A DNA stretch of 64,000 nt, from the NCBI RefSeq assembly GCF_030731085.1, contig NZ_JASNFN010000027.1:1-64000 (forward strand), in the 5' to 3' direction. Below, piece by piece: positions 55,650-63,384 of the stretch. Below the pieces are notes generated by a model. It made no database searches. It saw only the letters and a program-made list of their open reading frames with translations, and was not told where the DNA came from. Position 1 is the first letter of the stretch. Every line of letters starts with the position of its first letter. The DNA comes from Blastococcus carthaginiensis (GTDB lineage Bacteria > Actinomycetota > Actinomycetes > Mycobacteriales > Geodermatophilaceae). Both the position numbers and the translations under genes were made by a program.

Positions 55650-57140
55650 ATGGGCGGCGTGCCCTCATCCCGCCGCCCCACCGGTGCCCGCCGGTGGCCG
55701 CGGACGGGCGGGCAGGGGGCGGCGCCTCCGGTGGACACGACCCCGCTGGGCGTCCCGCGGCCCCAGACCCGGCCGATGCCGGCGCCCGCCCCGAAGATCA
55801 CCGTCACCCGGGTCGCCGCCGCCCGCAGCCGCGAGCTGACCACCGCCGCCGCGCGCCGGGTCCGCGCCGCGAGCCGGGCCGACGGCGCGGGCGAGAGCGG
55901 GCTGACCCAGCTGCTGTGGGTGAACGCCCTGCACATGGCCGGCGACGCGATGATCGCCGTCTCGCTCGCCGGCACGCTCTTCTTCGCGGCCACCACCGAC
56001 GCCCAGCGCGGCAACGTCGCGCTCTACCTGCTGGTGACCATGGCGCCGTTCGCGCTGCTGGCGCCGGTCATCGGCCCCGCCCTCGACCGGCTGCAGCGCG
56101 GTCGGCGGTGGGCGCTGGCGGTCTCGCTGGGCGGGCGGGCGGTGCTGGCCCTGGTCATGGCCCGGCACTTCGACGACCTGTGGCTCTACCCGGCGGCGCT
56201 CGGCGTCCTGGTGCTCTCCAAGGCGCACAACGTGCTGCGGGCGGCGGTGGTCCCCCGCGTGCTGCCCGGTGCGATGTCGCTGACCTCGGCGAACGCGCGG
56301 CTGTCGGTGTTCGGCCTCGTCACGGCCGGGGTCGCCGGCGGGCTGGGCGCCGGGGTGGCCGCGCTGATCGGCTTCGACTGGGAGCTGTGGGCCACCGCGG
56401 CGGTCTTCCTGGCCGGCGCGGTGCTCGCCGTCCGGCTCCCCCGGCACGTCGACGTACCCGCAGGCGAGGAGCCCGCCGACGTGCTCAGCACCACCGAGAT
56501 CCCGGTCCCGGGTCGCCGGCGGCGGGTGACCCCGCACGTGGTGCTGGCGCTGCGGGCCAACGCGGCGCTGCGCGGCCTGGGCGGGTTTCTCACCATCTTC
56601 GCCGCCTTCCTGGTGCAGGCGACGTTCGCCGACGGCTGGTCGGCCACCCTCGCCCTCGGCGCGCTGGCCGCCGCGGCCGGGCTCGGCAGCTTCACGGGGA
56701 CGGCGGTCGGGTCGCGGCTGCACTCCGCGGCCCCCGACCGGCTGGTGCTGCACGCCGCGTCCGCCGCCGCGGTGGTGACGGTGCTGGCCGCGGTCTTCTA
56801 CGGGTTCGGCATGGCGGTGCTGGTCGCCGGCGTCTCCGCCGTGGCGAACGCGCTGGGCAAGGTGTCGCTCGACGCGATCATCCAGCGGGAGGTGCCCGAG
56901 AGCCTGCGCGCCTCGGCGTTCGCCCGCTCCGAGACGGTGCTGCAGCTGGCGTGGGTGGCCGGCGGGGCGCTCGGCATCGCCCTCCCGCCCACCGGCTGGA
57001 TCGGGTTCACCGTCGCGGCGGCCCTGCTCGTGCTGGCCGTGGGGCTGATCCTGTGGAGCCTCTACCGCAGCCGTCCCGCGCCGGGGACGACGGGGGCCCC
57101 GGATGCGCCGACGACGCCGGTGGGACCGTCGTGGTCGTGA
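55650..57140 (+). CDS. MFS transporter
   Basis: 496 residues from ATG 55650 (GTG 55659 possible). The first 80 residues are a basic, Pro-rich cytosolic lead (RPMPAPAPKITVTRVAAARSRELTTAAARRVRAASRADG), then 12 helices beginning LTQLLWVNALHMAGDAMIAVSLAGTLFF. The lead plus MFS domain architecture is that of the mycobacterial Rv0876c-type family (from memory). Divergent from the DUF3027 gene, and coupled to the DUF2771 gene. Confidence 0.85.
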   Translation: MGGVPSSRRPTGARRWPRTGGQGAAPPVDTTPLGVPRPQTRPMPAPAPKITVTRVAAARSRELTTAAARRVRAASRADGAGESGLTQLLWVNALHMAGDAMIAVSLAGTLFFAATTDAQRGNVALYLLVTMAPFALLAPVIGPALDRLQRGRRWALAVSLGGRAVLALVMARHFDDLWLYPAALGVLVLSKAHNVLRAAVVPRVLPGAMSLTSANARLSVFGLVTAGVAGGLGAGVAALIGFDWELWATAAVFLAGAVLAVRLPRHVDVPAGEEPADVLSTTEIPVPGRRRRVTPHVVLALRANAALRGLGGFLTIFAAFLVQATFADGWSATLALGALAAAAGLGSFTGTAVGSRLHSAAPDRLVLHAASAAAVVTVLAAVFYGFGMAVLVAGVSAVANALGKVSLDAIIQREVPESLRASAFARSETVLQLAWVAGGALGIALPPTGWIGFTVAAALLVLAVGLILWSLYRSRPAPGTTGAPDAPTTPVGPSWS

Positions 57141-57601
57141 GAACGCCCCGCCCCGCCCTGCTGCTCGCCCTCTGCGCCGCCGGGTCGCTGACCGCCTGCG
57201 CCGGCGAGCCCGTGACCCCGCAGGACGTCCGGGTGCAGGCCGGCAGCCAGGACGTCACCGCCGCGCCGACCCAGTACTGCCTGGACGGCGAGGGGCAGCG
57301 CTACAGCACGCGCCCGCCGGTCGTCGAGGTCTCCCCGGACACCACGATCACGCTGACCGTGCCCGAGGTGATCGCCGAGCGCGGGTGGCAGGTGCAGGTG
57401 TTCGACGAGTCGCTGGAGGAGCTGATCGGCGAGGTCGACGTCCCCGCGGGCACGGAGAGGTTCGACGGGATCAGCTCCTCCGACGTCGTCCCGCCCGCCT
57501 TCTACCTGGTGGTGGTCGAGGACGCCGGTGGCGACTGCGGCGAGTTCACCGCGGCCTGGCCGGTCGGCTTCCTGCGCGCCGGTGGCGACCTGGGGAGCTG
57601 A
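57137..57601 (+). CDS. DUF2771 family lipoprotein
   Basis: 154 residues. A lipoprotein signal peptide runs to LTACAG: the lipobox Cys is about residue 20. The mature protein is a single beta-sandwich-like domain with QYCLDGEGQRYSTRPPVVEVSPDTTITLTVPEVIAERGWQVQVFDESLEELIG and a second Cys near the end (GDCGEF). GTG 57137 overlaps the MFS stop (GTGA); GTG 57131 is an alternative. Anchored outside the membrane; function unknown. Confidence 0.85.
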   Translation: MRTPRPALLLALCAAGSLTACAGEPVTPQDVRVQAGSQDVTAAPTQYCLDGEGQRYSTRPPVVEVSPDTTITLTVPEVIAERGWQVQVFDESLEELIGEVDVPAGTERFDGISSSDVVPPAFYLVVVEDAGGDCGEFTAAWPVGFLRAGGDLGS

Positions 57602-57608
57602 GCGGCGC

Positions 57609-58001
57609 TCAGCCCTCCAGGTCGGTGGCGACCGCGCGCAGCACGGCGGCCACCTTCCGGGCGTGGCCCCGGTCGGGGTAGCGGCCGTGCCGCAGGCCCT
57701 CGGAGACGTCGTCGAGCAGCTTGATCAGGTCCTCGACGATCGGGACCAGCTCGTCGGGCTTCTTGCGCGAAGCCGCGGCGACGGTGGCCGCCACCGACGG
57801 CAGCGGGTCCAGCGGGCGCACCTGCAGCGCCTGGTCGCCGCGGCGGCCGGCGACGATGCCGAACTCCACCCGCTGACCGGGCTTGAGATCGGTGCCGGCC
57901 GGGAGCGCGTCCTTGTGCACGAAGACGTCGGGACCGTCCTCGCGGGACAGGAAGCCGAAGCCCTTCTCCGCGTTGAACCACTTCACTCTGCCGGTGGGCA
58001 C
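57609..58001 (-). CDS. Cold-shock domain protein with helical C-terminal extension
   Basis: 130 residues. Residues 1-65 are an OB-fold cold-shock domain with RNP1 KGFGFL and RNP2 VFVHK (GRVKWFNAEKGFGFLSREDGPDVFVHKDALPAG). The second half (KKPDELVPIVEDLIKLLDDVSEGLRHGRYPDRGHARKVAAVLRAVATDLEG) is helical and longer than ordinary CspA (about 67 residues), as in the mycobacterial CspB. Binds single-stranded nucleic acids. Start GTG 58001. Confidence 0.92.
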   Translation of the reverse strand: MPTGRVKWFNAEKGFGFLSREDGPDVFVHKDALPAGTDLKPGQRVEFGIVAGRRGDQALQVRPLDPLPSVAATVAAASRKKPDELVPIVEDLIKLLDDVSEGLRHGRYPDRGHARKVAAVLRAVATDLEG

Positions 58002-58139
58002 GGTGGATCCCTCAGTTCCTCGCTGTGGCGCGGCGCGCTGGCCGGACGGTCGACGCGGCAGGACGCCGCTGGTGGACAGGTTAGCCGCCGTGGCGCCGCG
58101 CCGACCTGCCGATTCCGGGCGCGTCCCTACGCTGGGCCG

Positions 58140-58481
58140 GTGCCCGACCACCCCGACTACCGCTTCACCCTCGCCAACGAGCGCACGCTGCTGGCCTGGC
58201 TGCGGACCGGGCTGGCGCTGGTCGCCGGCGGCGTGGCCGTCGCCACCTACGCCCCCGACCTCGGGGTCCGCTGGGGCAGCTCCGCGGTCGCGCTCGGGCT
58301 GGTCCTCATCGGCCTGGGTGTCGCGCTGGCCGGCTACCGCCGCTGGCGGGTCAACGAGGCGGCGATCGAGGCCGGGCGCGCGCTCCCGGCCAGCCGGCTC
58401 GTCCCGGCCGCGGTCGCAGCCGTCGCGGCGGTGGTGGTCGTCGTCGGCGTCCTCGTGGGCGTGGAGGTGCTGCGCGGGTGA
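58140..58481 (+). CDS. YidH/DUF202-family membrane protein (first of pair)
   Basis: 113 residues, three helices: YRFTLANERTLLAWLRTGLALVAGGVAVA, AVALGLVLIGLGVALAGYRRWRVNEAAI and AAVAAVAAVVVVVGVLVGV. The NERTFLAWxRT motif is the DUF202 (YidH) signature. GTG 58140 with TACGCT 6 bases upstream, so probably leaderless. Stop overlaps the next DUF202 gene by 4 bases. Confidence 0.88.
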   Translation: MPDHPDYRFTLANERTLLAWLRTGLALVAGGVAVATYAPDLGVRWGSSAVALGLVLIGLGVALAGYRRWRVNEAAIEAGRALPASRLVPAAVAAVAAVVVVVGVLVGVEVLRG

Positions 58482-58798
58482 CCGTGCCCGTGGAGACCCA
58501 ACCCGAGCGCACGACCCTGTCCTGGCAGCGCACCGGCCTGGGGCTGCTGGCCGTGGCCGGGCTGGTGGGGCACCGGGCGGTGCACCTCGGCCGGCCGGCG
58601 CTGCTGGTCCTCGCGGGCGTCGCCGCGCTGGCCGGGCTCGGGGTGCTCGGCGGGCTCGCGCCGGCCCGCTACCGCCAGGTGCAGCGCCGGGTGGCCGGCG
58701 ACCGGGCCGTCGCCGCACCCTGGGCCGCCCGCGCGGTGACCGCGACCGTGGTCCTCACCGCGCTCGCCACGGCGGTCGCGGTCCTCATCCCCGGCTGA
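58478..58798 (+). CDS. DUF202-family membrane protein (second of pair)
   Basis: 106 residues, three helices, with the diverged signature TQPERTTLSWQRTGLGLLAVAGLVG. It is coupled to its paralogue; YidH- and YidG-like proteins often come in such pairs and may form a complex. Its stop codon TGA (58796-58798) is the first three bases of a MITE-like element. Confidence 0.85.
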   Translation: MTVPVETQPERTTLSWQRTGLGLLAVAGLVGHRAVHLGRPALLVLAGVAALAGLGVLGGLAPARYRQVQRRVAGDRAVAAPWAARAVTATVVLTALATAVAVLIPG

Positions 58799-59052
58799 GT
58801 TCGGCAGCAAGGTGACTCCAGGGTGGGAAACGCCCCCCGGCCACATCGAGCGCACCACGCTGAAGACGCTGTCGGGGCCGGCTGGTGCGCACGAAGGCGA
58901 CGTTGAGCCGCTCCGGCAACCGATAAGCCGCGTCAGGGCGCGGCTCAACGGTCGGTTGAGCGGCTCAACCCGCGTGGCAACAGGTGCTGCTGACCCACGG
59001 AGCGACCGCCGGCCGACTTCCCCACCGGAAGGTCACCTTGCTGCCGAACTCA
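58796..59052. mobile_element. MITE-like element, 257 bp, perfect terminal inverted repeats and 8-bp target duplication
   Basis: Termini: 21 bases beginning TGAGTTCGGCAGC at 58796-58816 are repeated exactly inverted at 59032-59052, with imperfect similarity continuing inward about 14 bases. TCCCCGGC occurs directly on both outer sides (58788-58795 and 59053-59060), an 8-bp target duplication. Internally GTTGAGCCGCTC (58902) pairs with GAGCGGCTCAAC (58958) and AGCCGCG (58926) with CGCGGCT (58939). No open frame fits a transposase. 8-bp duplications occur in ISL3, IS256 and IS1595 families. Confidence 0.88.
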
Positions 59053-59616
59053 TCCCCGGCTGACCCCCGGCACGACGTCCAGCCGGTCCAGCAGGTGCAG
59101 GAAGACGACGGCGAAGTCGTTCTCCGCCACCTCGGCGGCCACCCGGTCCCAGTCGACCTGCTCGCGCAGCGCCCGGGCCACCGGCAGCAGCCGCGCGAGG
59201 TCGCAGTAGTGCTCGTCCAGCGCCATCAGCTTGGAGACGACGATGTCGGTCGGCGCCATGACCGGCATCTGCACGGAGAGCACCGGCAGGACGTCGGCGC
59301 GGTCGACCAGGTCGGTCTCCACCGGTCGCCCGCAGGTGCGCCAGATGACGTCCACGAAGACGTCGTCCCGCTCGACCTTGAGCAGCCAGTCCTCCGCGGG
59401 GTCGACGACCTGCAGGCCGGCGTCTGCCAGCGCCTTCGCCGCTCGCTCCGCCTCGCCCGCCGGCACCAGGAAGTCGGCGTCGTGGTCGGGCTCGGGAGCA
59501 CCGCGTACCCAGGCGGCGTAGCCGCCGCACAGCGCGAACGGCACGTCGGCCTGCTTCAGCGCGACGGCGGTGCGCTTCAGCAGGTCGCGCACCTGCTCGC
59601 GGGGAGACGTCTGCAC
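59050..59616 (-). CDS. Nucleotidyltransferase-fold protein (AbiEii/MNT-like)
   Basis: 188 residues. VPFALCGGYAAWVRGAPEPDHDADFLV has the GG and DxD of the polymerase-beta nucleotidyltransferase superfamily, with a third acidic residue in VFVDVIWR; a helical C-terminus follows. Similar proteins include AbiEii toxins and stand-alone enzymes; no antitoxin gene is beside it. The stop codon TGA is formed at 59050-59052 by the edge of the MITE-like element. Start GTG 59616 is uncertain. Confidence 0.75.
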   Translation of the reverse strand: MQTSPREQVRDLLKRTAVALKQADVPFALCGGYAAWVRGAPEPDHDADFLVPAGEAERAAKALADAGLQVVDPAEDWLLKVERDDVFVDVIWRTCGRPVETDLVDRADVLPVLSVQMPVMAPTDIVVSKLMALDEHYCDLARLLPVARALREQVDWDRVAAEVAENDFAVVFLHLLDRLDVVPGVSRG

Positions 59617-59691
59617 CCAGCGCCTGCTACCCGTGGGCGCCGCCGGCACACGGAGGGGTAGATCAGACGGGCCGCGGGGCACAGGGACCGG

Positions 59692-60459
59692 GTGCGCATC
59701 GCGACCTTCAACATCCTGCACGGACGCTCGCTCGACGACGGCCGGGTCGACGTCGACCGGCTGGCCGCGGCGGTGAAGAGCCTGGACGCCGACGTGCTCG
59801 GCCTGCAGGAGGTCGACCGCGACCAGCCGCGCTCGCTCGGCGCGGACCTCACCGCCGTCGCCGCCGAGGCGATGGGGGCGGTCGACTCGCAGTTCGTCGC
59901 CGCGCTCTCCGGGACGCCCGGCGGCACCTGGATGGCGGCCACCGGCGACGAGCAGCCCGGCTCGGCGAGCTACGGGATCTCGCTGCTCTCCCGCCACCCC
60001 GTCGTCTCCTGGCGGGTGGTCCGGCTGGCGCCGCTGCGGGTGAGCGTGCCGCTGTGGTCGCCGGACTCGCGGCGGCCGTTCCTGGCCCGCGACGAACCGC
60101 GGGTGGCCGTCGCCGCCGTCGTCGACGGCCCGGCCGGGCGGTTCACCGTGGCCAACACCCACCTGTCGTTCATCCCGCGGTGGAACGGCCACCAGCTGCG
60201 CACCCTCGTGCGCTCGCTCGAGGGCACACCGGAGCCGCTGGTGCTCATGGGCGACCTGAACATGCAGCCGCGCGCCGCCGCCCGGAACAGCGGGCTGACG
60301 CCGATCGCGGCCGCGGCCACCTTCCCGGCGCCGCGGCCGTCACGGCAGCTGGACCACGTGCTGGTGCGCGGTGACCTGCGGGCGGACGGCCCGGCCGAGG
60401 CGGTGCGGCTGCCGCTGTCGGACCACCGGGCGCTCGTGGTCCGGGTCGCGGCCGGCTGA
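59692..60459 (+). CDS. Endonuclease/exonuclease/phosphatase-family hydrolase
   Basis: 255 residues of EEP fold. Motifs: FNILHG (Asn), GLQEVDR (metal Glu), VANTHLSF (Thr-His), LMGDLNMQPR (Asp-x-Asn) and LSDHRALVV (Asp-His). Acts on nucleic acid, phosphoinositide-like lipid or sphingomyelin; not decidable. No signal peptide, so cytosolic. GTG start at 59692, divergent from the nucleotidyltransferase gene. Confidence 0.9.
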   Translation: MRIATFNILHGRSLDDGRVDVDRLAAAVKSLDADVLGLQEVDRDQPRSLGADLTAVAAEAMGAVDSQFVAALSGTPGGTWMAATGDEQPGSASYGISLLSRHPVVSWRVVRLAPLRVSVPLWSPDSRRPFLARDEPRVAVAAVVDGPAGRFTVANTHLSFIPRWNGHQLRTLVRSLEGTPEPLVLMGDLNMQPRAAARNSGLTPIAAAATFPAPRPSRQLDHVLVRGDLRADGPAEAVRLPLSDHRALVVRVAAG

Positions 60460-60508
60460 GCAGCGGGGAGGGGTCGCGGTGGCGCACCGCGCAGTGGATC
60501 ATGACCGC

Positions 60509-60823
60509 ATGCCCGGAGCCGTCCGCATCCTGTCGCTGGTCGCCACGGTCGTGCGCACGGTGTTCGCGGTGATCGCCGCGATCATCGTCGTCCACGCGGT
60601 CTTCGTGCTCTTCGAGGCCAACCCGGGGAACGTCCTCGTGCAGTTCGCGGCCGGCTGGCGCGACTCGTTCGGCTGGTTCACCCGCGACCTGTTCACGCCG
60701 TCGGACCCGGAGGTCGCCGAGGCGGTCAACGCCGCGCTGGCCGCGCTGATCTGGGTGGTCGCGGGCTCCCTGCTGTCGAAGCTGGTCGTCAAGCTGGCGC
60801 CGGGCAGCACCGCCCGCGTCTAG
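60509..60823 (+). CDS. Small hypothetical membrane protein (YggT-like size)
   Basis: 104 residues. Two helices: ILSLVATVVRTVFAVIAAIIVVHAVFVLF and VNAALAALIWVVAGSLLSKLVVKLA, separated by a loop with FAAGWRDSFGWFTRDLFTPSD. The same pattern occurs in many actinobacterial membrane hypotheticals. Its stop codon abuts the stop of the convergent acyl-CoA synthetase. Confidence 0.75.
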   Translation: MPGAVRILSLVATVVRTVFAVIAAIIVVHAVFVLFEANPGNVLVQFAAGWRDSFGWFTRDLFTPSDPEVAEAVNAALAALIWVVAGSLLSKLVVKLAPGSTARV

Positions 60824-62479
60824 CTAGGCGTTCCGCACCGCCGCCGCGGGCTCCAGCCCGAGCTCGGAGACCGCGACCTGGCGCATCTCGACCTTGCGGA
60901 CCTTGCCGGTGACGGTCATCGGGAACTCGTCGACGACCTTCACGTACCGCGGCACCTTGTAGTGGGCCAGCCGGCCGGCGCAGAACTCCCGCAGGGCCTC
61001 CGCGGTGAGCGGCTCGGCGCCCTCGCGCAGCCGCACCCAGGCCATGAGCTCCTCCCCGTACCGCTCGTCGGGGACGCCGATGACCTGGGCGTCGACGACG
61101 TCGGGGTGGGTGTAGAGGAACTCCTCGATCTCCCGCGGGTACACGTTCTCCCCGCCGCGGATCACCATGTCCTTGATCCGGCCGACGATGTTCAGGTAGC
61201 CGGCCTCGTCCATGACGGCGAGGTCGCCGGTGTGCATCCAGCGGGCGGCGTCGATTGCCTCGGCGGTCTTCTCCGGCTCCTCCCAGTAGCCGAGCATCAC
61301 CGAGTAGCCGCGGGTGCAGAACTCCCCCGGCGTGCCGCGGGGGACGGTGAGGCCGGTGACCGGGTCGACGACCTTGACCTCGAGGTGGGGGTGCACGCGG
61401 CCGACGGTGGAGGTGCGACGGTCGAGGTCGTCGTCGGCGCCGGTCTGGGTGGACACCGGGCTGGTCTCGGTCATGCCGTAGCAGATGGTCACGTCGGTCA
61501 TGCCCATCTCGGCGACGACCCGCTTCATCACCTCCACCGGGCACGGGGAGCCGGCCATGATGCCGGTGCGCAGGGTGGAGAGGTCGTACTCGGCGAAGTC
61601 CGGCAGGCCGAGCTCCGCGATGAACATCGTCGGGACGCCGTAGAGCGAGGTGCAGCGCTCGTCCTGGACGGCGCGCAGCGTCAGCGCGGGGTCGAAGCCG
61701 GGCGCCGGGATCACCATCGTCGCGCCGTGGCTGGTCGCCGCGAGGTTGCCCATGCCCATGCCGAAGCAGTGGTAGTAGGGCACCGGGATGCAGATGCGGT
61801 CGGCCTCGGTGTAGCCGCAACCCTCGCCCACGAAGAACCCGTTGTTGAGCAGGTTGTGGTGGGTGAGCGTGGCGCCCTTGGGGAAGCCCGTCGTCCCCGA
61901 GGTGTACTGGATGTTGATCGGGTCGTCGGCCGACAGAGAAGCCTCGCGCTCGGCCAGCATGGCCCGGTCGGCGGTCCGCCCGGCGTCCATCAGCGCGTCC
62001 CACTCCGGGGAGCCGAGGAACAGCACCTCGCGCAGCGCGGGGCAGTCCCCCCGGACCTCGGCGACCATCGCGCGGTAGTCGCTGGTCTTGAACTCCGGGG
62101 CGCTCACGAGCATCGAGATGCCGGCCTGCTTCAGCACGTAGGCGAGCTCGTGGGTGCGGTAGGCCGGGTTGATGTTGACCAGGATCGCGCCGAGCTTCGC
62201 CGTCGCGTACTGGACGAACACCCACTCGGCGCAGTTGGGCGCCCAGATGCCGACCCGGTCGCCCTTGCCGACGCCGAGGGCGTCCAGCCCGAGGGCGCAG
62301 GCGTCGACGTCGGCGACCAGCTGCGGATAGGTCCAGCGGCGGCCCGAGGCGCACTCGACGAGCGCCTCGTGGTCACCCACCCGCGCCGCCGTCCGATCCA
62401 GGTTCGCCCCGATCGTGTCGCCGAGCAGGGGGACCGTGGAGGTCCCGCTGCTGTAGGACGGCAGCGCGGGCGCGGTCAC
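60824..62479 (-). CDS. AMP-dependent acyl-CoA synthetase (FadD family)
   Basis: 551 residues. ATP-binding P-loop YTSGTTGFPKGATLTHHNLLNN, A5 CYGMTETSP, A7 GYWEEPEKTAEAIDAARWMHTGDL, A8 GRIKDMVIRGGENVYPREIEEFLYTHPDV and the catalytic Lys in MTVTGKVRKVEMR. These are the features of medium/long-chain fatty acyl-CoA ligases. Start GTG 62479 overlaps the preceding small gene (GTGA). Confidence 0.93.
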   Translation of the reverse strand: MTAPALPSYSSGTSTVPLLGDTIGANLDRTAARVGDHEALVECASGRRWTYPQLVADVDACALGLDALGVGKGDRVGIWAPNCAEWVFVQYATAKLGAILVNINPAYRTHELAYVLKQAGISMLVSAPEFKTSDYRAMVAEVRGDCPALREVLFLGSPEWDALMDAGRTADRAMLAEREASLSADDPINIQYTSGTTGFPKGATLTHHNLLNNGFFVGEGCGYTEADRICIPVPYYHCFGMGMGNLAATSHGATMVIPAPGFDPALTLRAVQDERCTSLYGVPTMFIAELGLPDFAEYDLSTLRTGIMAGSPCPVEVMKRVVAEMGMTDVTICYGMTETSPVSTQTGADDDLDRRTSTVGRVHPHLEVKVVDPVTGLTVPRGTPGEFCTRGYSVMLGYWEEPEKTAEAIDAARWMHTGDLAVMDEAGYLNIVGRIKDMVIRGGENVYPREIEEFLYTHPDVVDAQVIGVPDERYGEELMAWVRLREGAEPLTAEALREFCAGRLAHYKVPRYVKVVDEFPMTVTGKVRKVEMRQVAVSELGLEPAAAVRNA

Positions 62480-62703
62480 CGCCGCCGACCCTCTGCGGTC
62501 TGGACGCCGGCCCGGTTGGGCTTGTCCGTCGGGTGGGCGTAGCGCAGCCGGTCGGCCGGGAGCGGGAAGCCGTGGTCCTCGCCGAACGGCGACAGCCCGC
62601 CGGCGACCGAGGCGGAGAGCTCGGTGATCGGCGGGCCACCGCCGTCGGACTCGCCCCAGGTGGGTTCCACCAGGTGCGCGTGCTTCTCGTTGCGCTTGGC
62701 CAT
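62476..62703 (-). CDS. Small hypothetical protein coupled to fadD-like gene
   Basis: 75 residues, polar and without membrane segment: AKRNEKHAHLVEPTWGESDGGGPPITELSASVAGGLSPFGEDHGFPLPADRLRYAHPTDKPNRAG. Ends in an Arg-rich tail. No family recognised. It overlaps the acyl-CoA synthetase start by 4 bases, so it is translated immediately before it, which argues that it is real. Confidence 0.65.
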   Translation of the reverse strand: MAKRNEKHAHLVEPTWGESDGGGPPITELSASVAGGLSPFGEDHGFPLPADRLRYAHPTDKPNRAGVQTAEGRRR

Positions 62704-62819
62704 GACGCCTCCGTGTGCGGTAGCGGGTGCACCGCGCGGTGCACTGTTGCCCGACATCTTCCCCTGACCGACCTGCCGACCGCGCGCCACCGCCCCCCGT
62801 GGCGGCGGTGGTGTCGCGG

Positions 62820-63332
62820 TCAGCGCCCGCGTGCGATGGCGCGGGCCCCGTAGAGGGTGCCCTCTCCCTCGGCGGTGAACACCCACTGCCCGGACCCGAC
62901 CGGTGCGGCGAGCACGCCGGCGCCGTCGAGGGCCTGCACCGCGCGGGTGCGCCAGATCGCGGTGCTCAGCAACCTCAGGTGCACGGCGTCGTCCCCGCCG
63001 TCGGGTTCGAAGGAGAGCACCGCGGGCCCGGCGACGTAGAGCTGCCCCGTGCGCCACGTGGTGCCGGCCAGCGCCCGCCGCCAGCGGCTGGTGCGCATCA
63101 GCGCGCCGGCGCCGACGACGACGGCGGCCAGCCCGCCGAGGACGAGCGCGAGGACGGCGAGCCCGGCACCGGGCACCCGCCGGCCGTCCTCCCCGGCCAA
63201 CGTCACGGTGGCGACGCCGAGCAGGACGCCGAGGACGACGGCGATGGCGCCGCCGCCCAGCCAGCGCAGCGCCCCGACCTGGAGGGCGGCCAGGGCGGTC
63301 CGGGTGCCGGGGTCGTCACTCGCGGGGTGCAT
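62820..63332 (-). CDS. Hypothetical membrane protein (two TM, cytosolic PH-like part)
   Basis: 170 residues. Two helices (about 26-45 and 55-80) then RSRWRRALAGTTWRTGQLYVAGPAVLSFEPDGGDDAVHLRLLSTAIWRTRAVQALDGAGVLAAPVGSGQWVFTAEGEGTLYGARAIA, a beta-rich soluble end. No recognised family. CAGCAT precedes ATG 63332 by 6 bases, the same geometry as other presumed leaderless starts. Divergent from the helicase-associated gene. Confidence 0.7.
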   Translation of the reverse strand: MHPASDDPGTRTALAALQVGALRWLGGGAIAVVLGVLLGVATVTLAGEDGRRVPGAGLAVLALVLGGLAAVVVGAGALMRTSRWRRALAGTTWRTGQLYVAGPAVLSFEPDGGDDAVHLRLLSTAIWRTRAVQALDGAGVLAAPVGSGQWVFTAEGEGTLYGARAIARGR

Positions 63333-63384
63333 GGGCCCATGCTGGCAGCAGCGTCCGCGGGGGCGGCGACGTAGCGTGGACCGG

